A stretch of 9,174 nt of DNA from the NCBI GenBank assembly GCA_024276805.1, contig JAJRWJ010000376.1, forward strand, positions 1-9,174, written 5' to 3'. The DNA is from Gammaproteobacteria bacterium. GTDB lineage: Bacteria > Pseudomonadota > Gammaproteobacteria > Methylococcales > Methylomonadaceae. Of this stretch, positions 1 through 6,241 are shown in pieces (within the stretch, counting starts at the first letter, position 1; the number at the start of each line of letters is the position of its first letter). Both the position numbers and the translations under genes were made by a program. The notes beneath the pieces are model-generated. The model was not told the origin of the DNA and ran no database searches. It saw nothing but the letters and a program-made list of their open reading frames with translations.

Positions 1-315
1 CCTCCCGCTTGCAGAAATGCCAGATATCGATCCTGCCTTGCCAGCCCGCTGCAAGGAGGAATCTATTGAGGCCTGCACAACACCTGTATTCCCGTGATGC
101 CCGGAGTCTCTTGAACGGAGTCGCCTGGCCATCCGTGTAAAACAGGTGCTGTACTGGCACTGGGTATGGCTTTTCAGCGGATCTTTGCAGGCAACGATGC
201 CGATGATGGTATGTTCCGCACCCCGGCCTGCTTCTGCAGACGAGAGAAAGTAAAGCACTGAATATTGCCGTGTCAAGAGCATAAAGGCTACTTCCCTGTA
301 GACAAATCCAAACCT
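1..315. other. Left-end region without a supported gene
   Basis: No reading frame here looks like a real gene. The three plus-strand frames open at the left edge close after about 22, 31 and 45 codons, at roughly 69, 97 and 140. Any of these could be the tail of a gene lying to the left, but none has a recognisable motif, so I do not call one. The stretch also holds an imperfect inverted repeat (77-87 with 142-152, 10 of 11 positions matching) and a 7-base direct repeat, CGGAGTC, at 102-108 and 116-122. There is no tRNA-like TTCGAATC arm. The end at 315 borders the stop codon of the minus-strand DUF2892 gene. Confidence 0.5.
77..152. repeat. Imperfect inverted repeat, 11-base arms
   Basis: ACAACACCTGT (77-87) and ACAGGTGCTGT (142-152) are reverse complements except for one position. 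The arms are 54 bases apart and no T-run follows, so this is not a simple terminator. It could be chance, or the end of an element whose gene lies outside the window. Confidence 0.3.
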
Positions 316-552
316 CTAATCTTGCTTATGCCCTTCACTCGAATCGCAGCTACTCTTGCCGAATCCGGAATAGGCGGGGCACCATCCGGAATAGCCTGTT
401 CCCACCAGCACCAGGCCAAGAATCAGCAGAATGATTTTAGCGGTAAAAATGGAAATCAAAATCAGCAGCGCACCACCTGCCATGCGTGCTTTTTTTTCTT
501 TTTCGCCGACGTTGCGTTCAAACTTTAGCATGCGTTTATAATCGAAGTTCAT
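316..552 (-). CDS. Small YgaP-like/DUF2892 inner-membrane protein
   Basis: A 78-residue protein with a charged amphipathic N-terminus (about 1-23, MNFDYKRMLKFERNVGEKEK) and two closely packed hydrophobic segments (about 24-36 and 38-53). A C-terminal CPAYSGFGKSSC motif follows, with cysteines at 58 and 69. This arrangement is typical of the stand-alone YgaP-like transmembrane domain (DUF2892), which in other proteins is fused to rhodanese domains. The function of the stand-alone form is unknown, so none is assigned. The start at 552 is preferred over longer in-frame starts because AGAGGA (minus strand, 566-561) lies 8 bases upstream and the conserved part begins here. The gene is divergent from uvrD. 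A consensus -10 box and a perfect inverted repeat lie in its upstream region, suggesting its own regulated promoter. Confidence 0.85.
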   Translation of the reverse strand: MNFDYKRMLKFERNVGEKEKKARMAGGALLILISIFTAKIILLILGLVLVGTGYSGWCPAYSGFGKSSCDSSEGHKQD

Positions 553-609
553 GGTCAAAATCCTCTTATAGTTGTTATGATGAGCTGATGGAATGCAGCC
601 TGTGGAATT

Positions 610-634
610 GAAAATTACCGTCCCGGTAATTTTC
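610..634. promoter_or_regulatory. Perfect 11-bp inverted repeat, operator or leader hairpin
   Basis: GAAAATTACCG (610-620) and CGGTAATTTTC (624-634) are exact reverse complements separated by three bases. The element lies between the candidate -10 box (646-651) and the start codon (552) of the minus-strand DUF2892 gene, so it would sit at or just after the transcription start. Symmetry and placement fit a repressor operator or a hairpin in the mRNA leader. It is not followed by a T-run beyond the arm itself. The binding protein, if any, cannot be named from the sequence. Confidence 0.6.
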
Positions 635-645
635 CTCGCCAATAA

Positions 646-651
646 ATTATA
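646..651 (-). promoter_or_regulatory. Candidate -10 box for the DUF2892 gene
   Basis: The minus strand reads TATAAT, a perfect sigma-70 -10 hexamer, about 94 bases before the start codon at 552. At 17-18 base spacing the -35 position is poor (ATACGG or AATACG). The better TTGTCA (680-675) would give a 23-base spacer. The promoter may therefore need an activator, or the hexamer may be chance. Confidence 0.4.
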
Positions 652-673
652 CCGTGTGTTGCATATGCCCGTA

Positions 674-702
674 TTGACAATCGTGGTAAACGGTTGAAAA
701 AT
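674..702 (+). promoter_or_regulatory. Weak candidate promoter for uvrD
   Basis: A perfect -35 hexamer TTGACA (674-679) is followed after 17 bases by AAAAAT (697-702), a 4-of-6 match to the -10 consensus. Transcription from here would give uvrD a leader of about 220 bases containing the dispersed repeat at 770-817. Support is limited to the -35 match and the position. Confidence 0.25.
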
Positions 703-769
703 CAAAATGACGGGAACTACTCCGGCATAAGGAAGTGCCGGCAGCATCAATGCTCATAAGCCATTGATT

Positions 770-817
770 ATGAATAAAACAGCCCATCCCATTGATGGGT
801 GCTTATGGACTCTAACT
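770..817 (+). repeat. Dispersed repeat, copy 1 (upstream of uvrD)
   Basis: This copy begins ATGAATAAAACAGCC, continues with CCCATTGATGGGTGCTTA and ends TGGACTCTAACT. It closely matches copies at 4843-4910 and 8728-8769, both on the minus strand. The core has CCCAT and ATGGG as inverted arms around two bases. This copy lies in the probable leader of uvrD and happens to be in frame with it. I do not recognise the family. Confidence 0.7.
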
Positions 818-931
818 AATTCTCAGCCGTCTGGTCAATGCTTTTCCTGCGGCATTCGGTGTGCAACAGGCATAGCCGACTGTAACAAACCTGACCGTCG
901 TTGGAAATACAAAATAGCAATCCTGAAAAAA

Positions 932-3097
932 ATGGACGTCACTGCAATAATCAATACCTTGAATGAAGCCCAGCGCCAGGCTGTTACTGCACCCCGGCAG
1001 TCCATGCTGGTGCTGGCCGGAGCCGGCAGCGGAAAAACCCGGGTGCTGGTGCATCGCATCGCCTGGCTGATCCAGGTGGAAAACCTGTCACCACTGAGCA
1101 TTCTGGCAGTCACTTTTACCAATAAGGCAGCGCTGGAAATGCGTGGCAGAATCGAGGATTTGCTGGGTATTTCCGCGCGCAGCATGTGGATCGGAACCTT
1201 CCACGGCCTTGCCCACCGGCTGCTGAGAAGACATGCCCGGGAAGCGGGTTTGCCGGATGCCTTTCAGGTGATAGATTCCGACGATCAATACCGCCTGATC
1301 AAACGCCTGCTCAGGACCTTGCAGCTGGATGAGGCGCGTTGGCCTCCACGACAGGCGCAGTGGTACATCAACGCCCAGAAAGACGAAGGCATTCGCGCCA
1401 GACACATGCAGGAAACCGGCGACATGTATCAACGGCAGATGCAGCTCATCTACAAAGCCTACGAGGAAATCTGCGACCGTTCCGGTCTGGTCGATTTCGC
1501 CGAACTGCTGCTCAGGGCGCACGAACTGCTGCGCGACAAGCAGGAGTTGCTGGACTTCTATAGGCAGCGCTTCCGGCAGGTGCATGTCGATGAATTCCAG
1601 GATACCAACACCATTCAATACGCCTGGCTGCGGCTGCTTACCGAGGGCCGGAACAACCTGTTCGTGGTCGGCGATGACGATCAGTCGATTTACGGCTGGC
1701 GCGGCGCGAAAATTGAAAACATCTTCAGTTTCCAGAAGCATTACCCCGACCATCAGGTGATACGCCTGGAGCAGAATTACCGCTCCACCGGCAACATTCT
1801 CGATGCCGCCAATGCGCTGATCGCCAACAATACAGGGCGCATGGGGAAAAATCTGTGGACCGAATGCGGTTCCGGCGAACCAATTTCCGTTTACTGCGCA
1901 TTCAACGAACAGGATGAAGCCTATTTTGTCATCGAACAGATCAGAAAATGGATCGATACAGGCAATCTCAGACGGGAGGCGGCTATTTTGTACCGCTCCA
2001 ATGCCCAGTCGCGATTGTTTGAAGAAAAGCTGATGAACAGCGCCATTCCCTATCGGGTCTATGGTGGCTTGCGCTTCTTCGAAAGGGCGGAAATAAAAAA
2101 TGTCCTGGCTTATCTGCGGCTGATCGCCAATCGTGACGATGATGCGGCATTCGAGCGGGTCATCAATACCCCGGCTCGCGGCATCGGCGCAAAAACCATG
2201 GAAAGTATTCGCGCCAGAGCAAGGAGCGAGGCCATTACGTTGTGGCAGGCCGCGGTGGCGATGCTCGGAGACAAGGTTCTGTCCGTCCGGGCGACGAATG
2301 CTCTGCAGGGCTTTCTGCAATTGCTGGAGCGGCTGCGGAGTGACAGCGAAGGCCAGGAACTTTTTCAGCAGGTCACGCTGGCAATGGAACAGAGTGGACT
2401 GCTGGATTTCCACAGGAATGAAAAAAGCGAGAAGGGCGCCGATCGGGTGGAGAACCTGGAAGAACTGGTCAATGCCGCTCGCCAGTTCGACTTTCAACCA
2501 GACAATGAAAGCGGCATGAATGCGCTGGATATGTTTCTCAGCCATGCCGCTCTGGAGGCCGGTGAAACCCAGGGTGGCAGCCATGAGGATTGTGTGCAGC
2601 TGATGACCCTGCATGCAGCGAAAGGGCTGGAATTCCCGCTGGTTTTCCTGGTCGGCCTGGAAGAGGGGCTGTTTCCCTCCCAGCAGTCCGTCGAGGACCC
2701 AGGACGCCTGGAAGAGGAACGGCGCCTGTGCTATGTCGGCATGACCCGGGCGATGCAGCAGCTGCATTTGAGCTATGCGGAATCCAGGCGTTTGTACGGT
2801 CGGGAAAATCAATCCCGGCCATCCCGCTTTCTCAGCGAAATCCCCACCGATCTGCTGCAGGAAGTGCGCATTCGGGCGGCGGTTACCCGGCCCGTATCAG
2901 CGCTGCCGGGCATGACCCCGGGCACCCTGAGCCAGTCCAGCTTCAAGCTCGGTCAGCGCGTCAGGCACGCCAAGTTTGGCGAAGGGGTCATTCTGCAGAT
3001 AGAAGGCGAAGGCGCGCAGGAAAGGGTGGAGATCAATTTTGCCCGGGCGGGCATGAAATGGTTGATGCTCTCCTATGCCAAGCTGGATGCGTTATAA
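932..3097 (+). CDS. uvrD: DNA helicase II, UvrD (superfamily 1A, 3'-5')
   Basis: ATP-driven 3'-5' helicase that removes the incised oligonucleotide in nucleotide excision repair, unwinds DNA in mismatch repair and clears recombinase filaments. The 721 residues match the usual length of about 720. In order: Q motif (LNEAQRQAV, 10-18), Walker A (AGAGSGKT, 29-36, K35), motif Ia (TFTNKAA), Ib (GTFHGLAHRLL), Walker B (DEFQDT, 220-225), motif III (GDDDQSIYGWRGA, 247-259), IV (EQNYRST), V (LHAAKGLEFP, from about 560), VI (CYVGMTRAM, 600-608), and a C-terminal Tudor-like region (from 671, KLGQRVRHAKFGEG) that in E. coli binds RNA polymerase. No key residue is missing. The start at 932 gives MDVTAIINTLN, which aligns with E. 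coli MDVSYLLDSLN. The Shine-Dalgarno sequence is weak and no LexA box is visible. The gene converges on pyk. Confidence 0.97.
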   Translation: MDVTAIINTLNEAQRQAVTAPRQSMLVLAGAGSGKTRVLVHRIAWLIQVENLSPLSILAVTFTNKAALEMRGRIEDLLGISARSMWIGTFHGLAHRLLRRHAREAGLPDAFQVIDSDDQYRLIKRLLRTLQLDEARWPPRQAQWYINAQKDEGIRARHMQETGDMYQRQMQLIYKAYEEICDRSGLVDFAELLLRAHELLRDKQELLDFYRQRFRQVHVDEFQDTNTIQYAWLRLLTEGRNNLFVVGDDDQSIYGWRGAKIENIFSFQKHYPDHQVIRLEQNYRSTGNILDAANALIANNTGRMGKNLWTECGSGEPISVYCAFNEQDEAYFVIEQIRKWIDTGNLRREAAILYRSNAQSRLFEEKLMNSAIPYRVYGGLRFFERAEIKNVLAYLRLIANRDDDAAFERVINTPARGIGAKTMESIRARARSEAITLWQAAVAMLGDKVLSVRATNALQGFLQLLERLRSDSEGQELFQQVTLAMEQSGLLDFHRNEKSEKGADRVENLEELVNAARQFDFQPDNESGMNALDMFLSHAALEAGETQGGSHEDCVQLMTLHAAKGLEFPLVFLVGLEEGLFPSQQSVEDPGRLEEERRLCYVGMTRAMQQLHLSYAESRRLYGRENQSRPSRFLSEIPTDLLQEVRIRAAVTRPVSALPGMTPGTLSQSSFKLGQRVRHAKFGEGVILQIEGEGAQERVEINFARAGMKWLMLSYAKLDAL

Positions 3098-3298
3098 GTT
3101 GCAGCAGCCAGACTGATGGGGTGCCAACGCCCGCTACAGACCATGAAAAATCTTCGCTGCGGTGATGTCGGACGGGGTTGTATGGATAAAGACAGTCCCT
3201 GCGGCTTCCTTGTTGATAATATTCCACAAGGGATGGGCTGTGCAGCTTCCCAGCCTGGACATTGAAAAGGGCTCGACTCAGCCTTGGCCAGAGGGTGA
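3098..3298. other. Convergent intergenic region between uvrD and pyk
   Basis: Two convergent genes end here, so terminators are expected, but no classical GC-stem plus T-run is present. The best structures are a modest hairpin TTCCTTGT/ACAAGGGA (3206-3213 with 3226-3233, one G-T pair) and a short GGCTG/CAGCC pair (3236-3240 with 3251-3255). Either may act as a weak bidirectional stop, or termination may depend on Rho. Confidence 0.35.
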
Positions 3299-4744
3299 TC
3301 AGGGGATCAAGCCTTCGCCAACGGTGACCACTTTCAAGGCATTGGTACCTCCCTTGACGCCGGTCAGATCGCCTTTGGTGATAATGAACTTCTGTCCGGC
3401 CTTGGCCTGGTTGCGTTTTTTCAGTTCCTCGATGATCTCCCTGTTGACCTCGACATGATCCTGCGCTTCATGTGAAAAATGAAACGGGAATACACCACGA
3501 AACAAGGTCACCTTGCTGGCGGTTTTCTCATGGCTGGTAAATGCATAGATCGGGATTCCCGAACTGATACGGGACATCCATAACGTTGTCGAGCCGGATT
3601 CCGTCAACGCGGCAATACCGTGAATTTTGGTATGGTTCGCCATATACATGGCGGACATTGCGATGGCCTCATCGACGCGCTGGAATTCCGTGTCGACCCG
3701 GTGATCAGAAACCCGCACGCTGCGCTGTTTCTCGGTTTCGATGCACACGCGATGCATCGCCTCGACCGCCTTGACCGGATGTTTGCCCGCCGCAGTCTCG
3801 GCGGACAGCATGATCGCATCGGTGCCATCGACGACGGCATTGGCGACATCGAAAACCTCGGCCCGGGTGGGAATCGGGTTTTCGATCATCGATTCCATCA
3901 TTTGTGTCGCGGTAATGGCGACGCAGTTCATTTTTCGCGCCAGTTTGATCAGATGTTTCTGCACCTCCGGTAAATGGGCGTCGCCAATTTCGACGCCCAG
4001 ATCACCGCGCGCGACCATGATGGCATCGGAGGCTTCGATAATCTCTTCGATGACATCCAGCGCTTCGGCGCGTTCGATTTTCGCCACGATACCGGTATCA
4101 CAGCCGGCTTCCAGCAGCAGTTGCCGCGCCTCGTTGATATCATCGGCGGTACGGGGAAATGACACGGCAACATAATCGGCATCGATCTTGGCGATGGTTT
4201 TGATGTCTTCCTTGTCTTTGTCGGTCAGTGCGGCGGCGGAAAGGCCGCCACCCTGCAAATTGATGCCCTTGTTGTTGGACAGGTCGCCGCCAACGACGAC
4301 CTTGCAGTTGACGCGCATGTTTTCGACATTGACCACATCCATGACGATCCGGCCATCATCGAGCAGCAGCCGGTCTCCCGGCTTGACATCCTCGGCCAGC
4401 GGCTTATAGGTGATGCCAACCTGGGTTTCATCTCCGGCATTGCTGTCCAGATGAATATCCAGGGCAAAATCCTGCCCCTCCTGCAAGAAGACCTTGTTGT
4501 TTTTAAAACGGGCAATGCGAATTTTCGGCCCCTGCAGATCGGCCAGAACACCAACCTGCCGGCCTGTTTTTCTGGTCAGCTCGCGCACCGCTTTGGCTCT
4601 TTGAATATGCGTTTCCGCATCACCATGGGAGAAATTCAGCCGCACCACGTCGATGCCCGCATGAAAAAGTGCTTCCAGAACGCCGGGTTCGTCGGTTGCC
4701 GGTCCCAGCGTCGCTAAAATTTTAGTTCTTCTTAATTGTTGCAT
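3299..4744 (-). CDS. pyk: Pyruvate kinase, PykA-like
   Basis: Cytosolic enzyme that transfers phosphate from phosphoenolpyruvate to ADP, yielding pyruvate and ATP at the last step of glycolysis. The 481-residue length is close to E. coli PykA (480). The N-terminus (LRRTKILATLGPATD, 4-18) is the start of the TIM-barrel A domain, followed by VVRLNFSHG (33-41) with the substrate-binding arginine. The B domain begins after LQGPKIRIARF. The signature IVAKIERAEAL contains the catalytic lysine K222 and metal ligand E224. ARGDLGVE supplies the second acidic metal ligand, D248. TATQMMESMIENPIPTRAE follows, and the C-terminal allosteric domain is complete. The start at 4744 is chosen because conserved sequence begins at once and a weak AAGAG lies just upstream. 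Longer in-frame starts add unconserved residues. It lies 246 bases downstream of gap on the same strand, possibly cotranscribed. Confidence 0.96.
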   Translation of the reverse strand: MQQLRRTKILATLGPATDEPGVLEALFHAGIDVVRLNFSHGDAETHIQRAKAVRELTRKTGRQVGVLADLQGPKIRIARFKNNKVFLQEGQDFALDIHLDSNAGDETQVGITYKPLAEDVKPGDRLLLDDGRIVMDVVNVENMRVNCKVVVGGDLSNNKGINLQGGGLSAAALTDKDKEDIKTIAKIDADYVAVSFPRTADDINEARQLLLEAGCDTGIVAKIERAEALDVIEEIIEASDAIMVARGDLGVEIGDAHLPEVQKHLIKLARKMNCVAITATQMMESMIENPIPTRAEVFDVANAVVDGTDAIMLSAETAAGKHPVKAVEAMHRVCIETEKQRSVRVSDHRVDTEFQRVDEAIAMSAMYMANHTKIHGIAALTESGSTTLWMSRISSGIPIYAFTSHEKTASKVTLFRGVFPFHFSHEAQDHVEVNREIIEELKKRNQAKAGQKFIITKGDLTGVKGGTNALKVVTVGEGLIP

Positions 4745-4842
4745 CTTACTCTTGAATTGAATTGATTGATATCCGCTTTCATGCCAGCAATAGCCATGTG
4801 CGCGGAATGTCCGCATAAGCCGGATTCTGATTTGGTTGCTAC

Positions 4843-4910
4843 CTGTAAGCCCCCATCCATGGGAGATATACAGATGGAAGACCACCATTTGCATTGGCTG
4901 TTTTGCTCAT
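4843..4910 (-). repeat. Dispersed repeat, copy 2 (between gap and pyk), split by about 32 bases
   Basis: Read on the minus strand, this copy starts ATGAGCAAAACAGCC (4910-4896) and ends CCCATGGATGGGGGCTTACA. Both halves match copy 1 at 770-817, but about 32 additional bases separate them. The 3' half is nearly identical to the same part of the copy at 8728-8769. The element abuts the inverted repeat at 4908-4938. Confidence 0.65.
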
Positions 4911-4938
4911 GGCCGATGGCTTGAGCGGATCGGCCATG
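4908..4938. repeat. 10-bp perfect inverted repeat downstream of gap
   Basis: CATGGCCGAT (4908-4917) and ATCGGCCATG (4929-4938) are exact reverse complements around an 11-base loop. It begins about 52 bases after the gap stop codon. The transcript could form a stable hairpin that stabilises the gap mRNA or attenuates read-through into pyk. No T-run follows, so an intrinsic terminator is not supported. It overlaps the first bases of dispersed repeat copy 2. Confidence 0.65.
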
Positions 4939-4990
4939 TCGATCCATCCCGGTATCTGTACAGTCCCGCGATGTGCTGCCGGATAAAGAT

Positions 4991-6001
4991 CTATGCGTTG
5001 ACCAAAGCAACGGTCGTGTCCAGCATGCGGTTGGAGAAGCCCCACTCGTTGTCATACCAGGAAAGCACTTTCACGAAATTGCCCTGCATGACTTTGGTCA
5101 ACGACGTTTCATAGACAGAGGATGCCGGATTGTGGTTGAAATCGATGGAAACCAGCGGTTTGCTGTTGATGTCCAGGATACCTTTCAGGGAGCCCGTCGA
5201 GGCATTCTGCAGAATCTCGTCGATTTCTTCCTTGCTGGTGGTGCGTGATGCCTGGAACGACAAATCCACGACAGAGACATTGATGGTGGGTACGCGCATC
5301 GCAAAGCCATCCAGTTTGCCAGCCATCTCGGGCAGTACCAGACCTACCGCAGCGGCGGCGCCGGTTTTCGTCGGGATCATGGACTGCGTGGCGGAACGGG
5401 CGCGGCGCAGGTCAGAGTGATAGACATCGGTCAACACCTGATCGTTGGTATAGGAATGGATGGTGGTCATCAGCCCGTGCTCGATGCCGATGCTATCCAG
5501 TAAAGGCTTGACCAGCGGAGCCAGGCAGTTGGTGGTGCAGGAAGCATTGGAAATGACCGTGTCGGTTGCCTTCAGGGTGTCATGGTTGACGCCATAGACG
5601 ATAGTGGCGTCGACATCCTTGCCGCCCGGCGCGGAAATGATCACTTTTCTGGCGCCGGCTTTCAGGTGCGCCGAAGCCTTTTCCTTGTTGGCGAAGAATC
5701 CGGTGCATTCATGAACCACATCGACGCCCAGATCTCCCCAGGGCAGCTTGGACGGATCGCGCTCGGCCAGGACCTGGATGCGGTCGCCATTGACCACCAG
5801 GAATTCGCCATCGGCAGTCACTTCCCCCGGAAATTTACCATGCACGGTATCATATTGGGTCAGATGAGCATTGGTTTCCGTGTCGCCAAGGTCGTTGATC
5901 GCCACGATTTGAATTTCCTCGGTGCGGCCTGATTCATACAGTGCCCGCAGGATGTTTCGCCCTATCCGGCCGTAGCCATTGATTGCAACTTTGATCGCCA
6001 T
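4991..6001 (-). CDS. gap: Type I glyceraldehyde-3-phosphate dehydrogenase
   Basis: Cytosolic enzyme that oxidatively phosphorylates glyceraldehyde 3-phosphate to 1,3-bisphosphoglycerate with NAD. The 336 residues form a complete protein. The Rossmann motif INGYGRIGRN (7-16) and the acidic residue in INDLGD (D37), which favours NAD over NADP, are followed by the active-site SNASCTTNCLAP with nucleophile C155. The catalytic H182 is in TTIHSYTNDQ. PTKTGAA and WYDNEWGFSNRM close the protein. DVYH stands where classical NAD enzymes have a Leu-Pro pair, a variant I recall from Pseudomonas-type enzymes. The start at 6001 has GGAGAAA four bases upstream. An in-frame TTG at 6016 would only add five residues. 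The gene is divergent from dcd and upstream of pyk. Confidence 0.96.
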   Translation of the reverse strand: MAIKVAINGYGRIGRNILRALYESGRTEEIQIVAINDLGDTETNAHLTQYDTVHGKFPGEVTADGEFLVVNGDRIQVLAERDPSKLPWGDLGVDVVHECTGFFANKEKASAHLKAGARKVIISAPGGKDVDATIVYGVNHDTLKATDTVISNASCTTNCLAPLVKPLLDSIGIEHGLMTTIHSYTNDQVLTDVYHSDLRRARSATQSMIPTKTGAAAAVGLVLPEMAGKLDGFAMRVPTINVSVVDLSFQASRTTSKEEIDEILQNASTGSLKGILDINSKPLVSIDFNHNPASSVYETSLTKVMQGNFVKVLSWYDNEWGFSNRMLDTTVALVNA

Positions 6002-6241
6002 TGAGTTTCTCCGCAATATTTATGGATGTGAAAGGTTGATGACGGGGGTTGATACCTGTCATTAATAGCTCGAAAATTTTGCAAGTCTACCATAAAACCA
6101 GCATTTTTGGCGCAATAATATCATCCTGCCTGCGTTAAGCCGGCGATAATTTTAGTTTGCTATTTACCAGTGCTGTGGTACAAAGGATGCTTTGAACTAC
6201 TATTTGGAATGGCTGCGGCCAACACCACCACGCAGGTCAAG
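6002..6241. other. Divergent AT-rich region between gap and dcd
   Basis: This 240-base region must hold the promoters for gap (minus) and dcd (plus). It is clearly richer in A and T than the genes, notably 6061-6170. I could not find a -35/-10 pair at good spacing on either strand. On the minus strand TAGACT and TTGCGC are too far apart, and on the plus strand TAATAT has no -35 partner. The gap ribosome binding site (GGAGAAA) is at 6012-6006. Confidence 0.45.

Larger units (their letters stand above)
553..931. other. Divergent intergenic region between the DUF2892 gene and uvrD
   Basis: This 379-base stretch should carry promoters for both neighbours. It holds an 11-bp inverted repeat (610-634), a consensus -10 box on the minus strand (646-651), a perfect TTGACA on the plus strand (674-679), a 6-bp inverted repeat CCGGCA/TGCCGG (722-727 with 736-741) and one copy of the dispersed repeat (770-817). 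I see no CTGT-N8-ACAG LexA box, although E. coli uvrD is an SOS gene. The plus frame is open from 764 into uvrD without a stop, but this part is not conserved in UvrD as I know it. Confidence 0.7.
4745..4990 (-). other. gap-pyk intergenic region
   Basis: These 246 bases separate two codirectional genes. They contain a 10-bp perfect inverted repeat (4908-4938) and a split copy of the dispersed repeat (4843-4910). A pentamer-like run of TTGAA/TTGAT (4752-4770) lies just before the pyk start. I see no pgk remnant and no T-run terminator. Small open frames crossing this area show no recognisable protein. Confidence 0.5.

Noticed and set aside
265..528. An 87-codon plus-strand open frame at the left
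   Set aside because: It lies mostly antisense to the DUF2892 gene, which has a good ribosome binding site and recognisable family features.
1088..2812. A 574-codon open frame on the minus strand inside uvrD
   Set aside because: It is fully antisense to a gene with every UvrD motif. Its translation shows no domain I recognise, and long antisense frames are common in sequence with this codon use.
3206..3233. Hairpin TTCCTTGT/ACAAGGGA as an intrinsic terminator between uvrD and pyk
   Set aside because: The stem is AT-rich with a wobble pair and a 12-base loop, and no T-run follows on either strand.
3231..3245. GGGATGGGCTGTG as a fourth copy of the dispersed repeat
   Set aside because: It matches only a few bases of the core and lacks the ATGAnnAAA start and the CCCAT arm.
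4752..4770. TTGAA/TTGAT tandem run before the pyk start as a phase-variable repeat
   Set aside because: There are only about three to four imperfect units, too few to support slippage.
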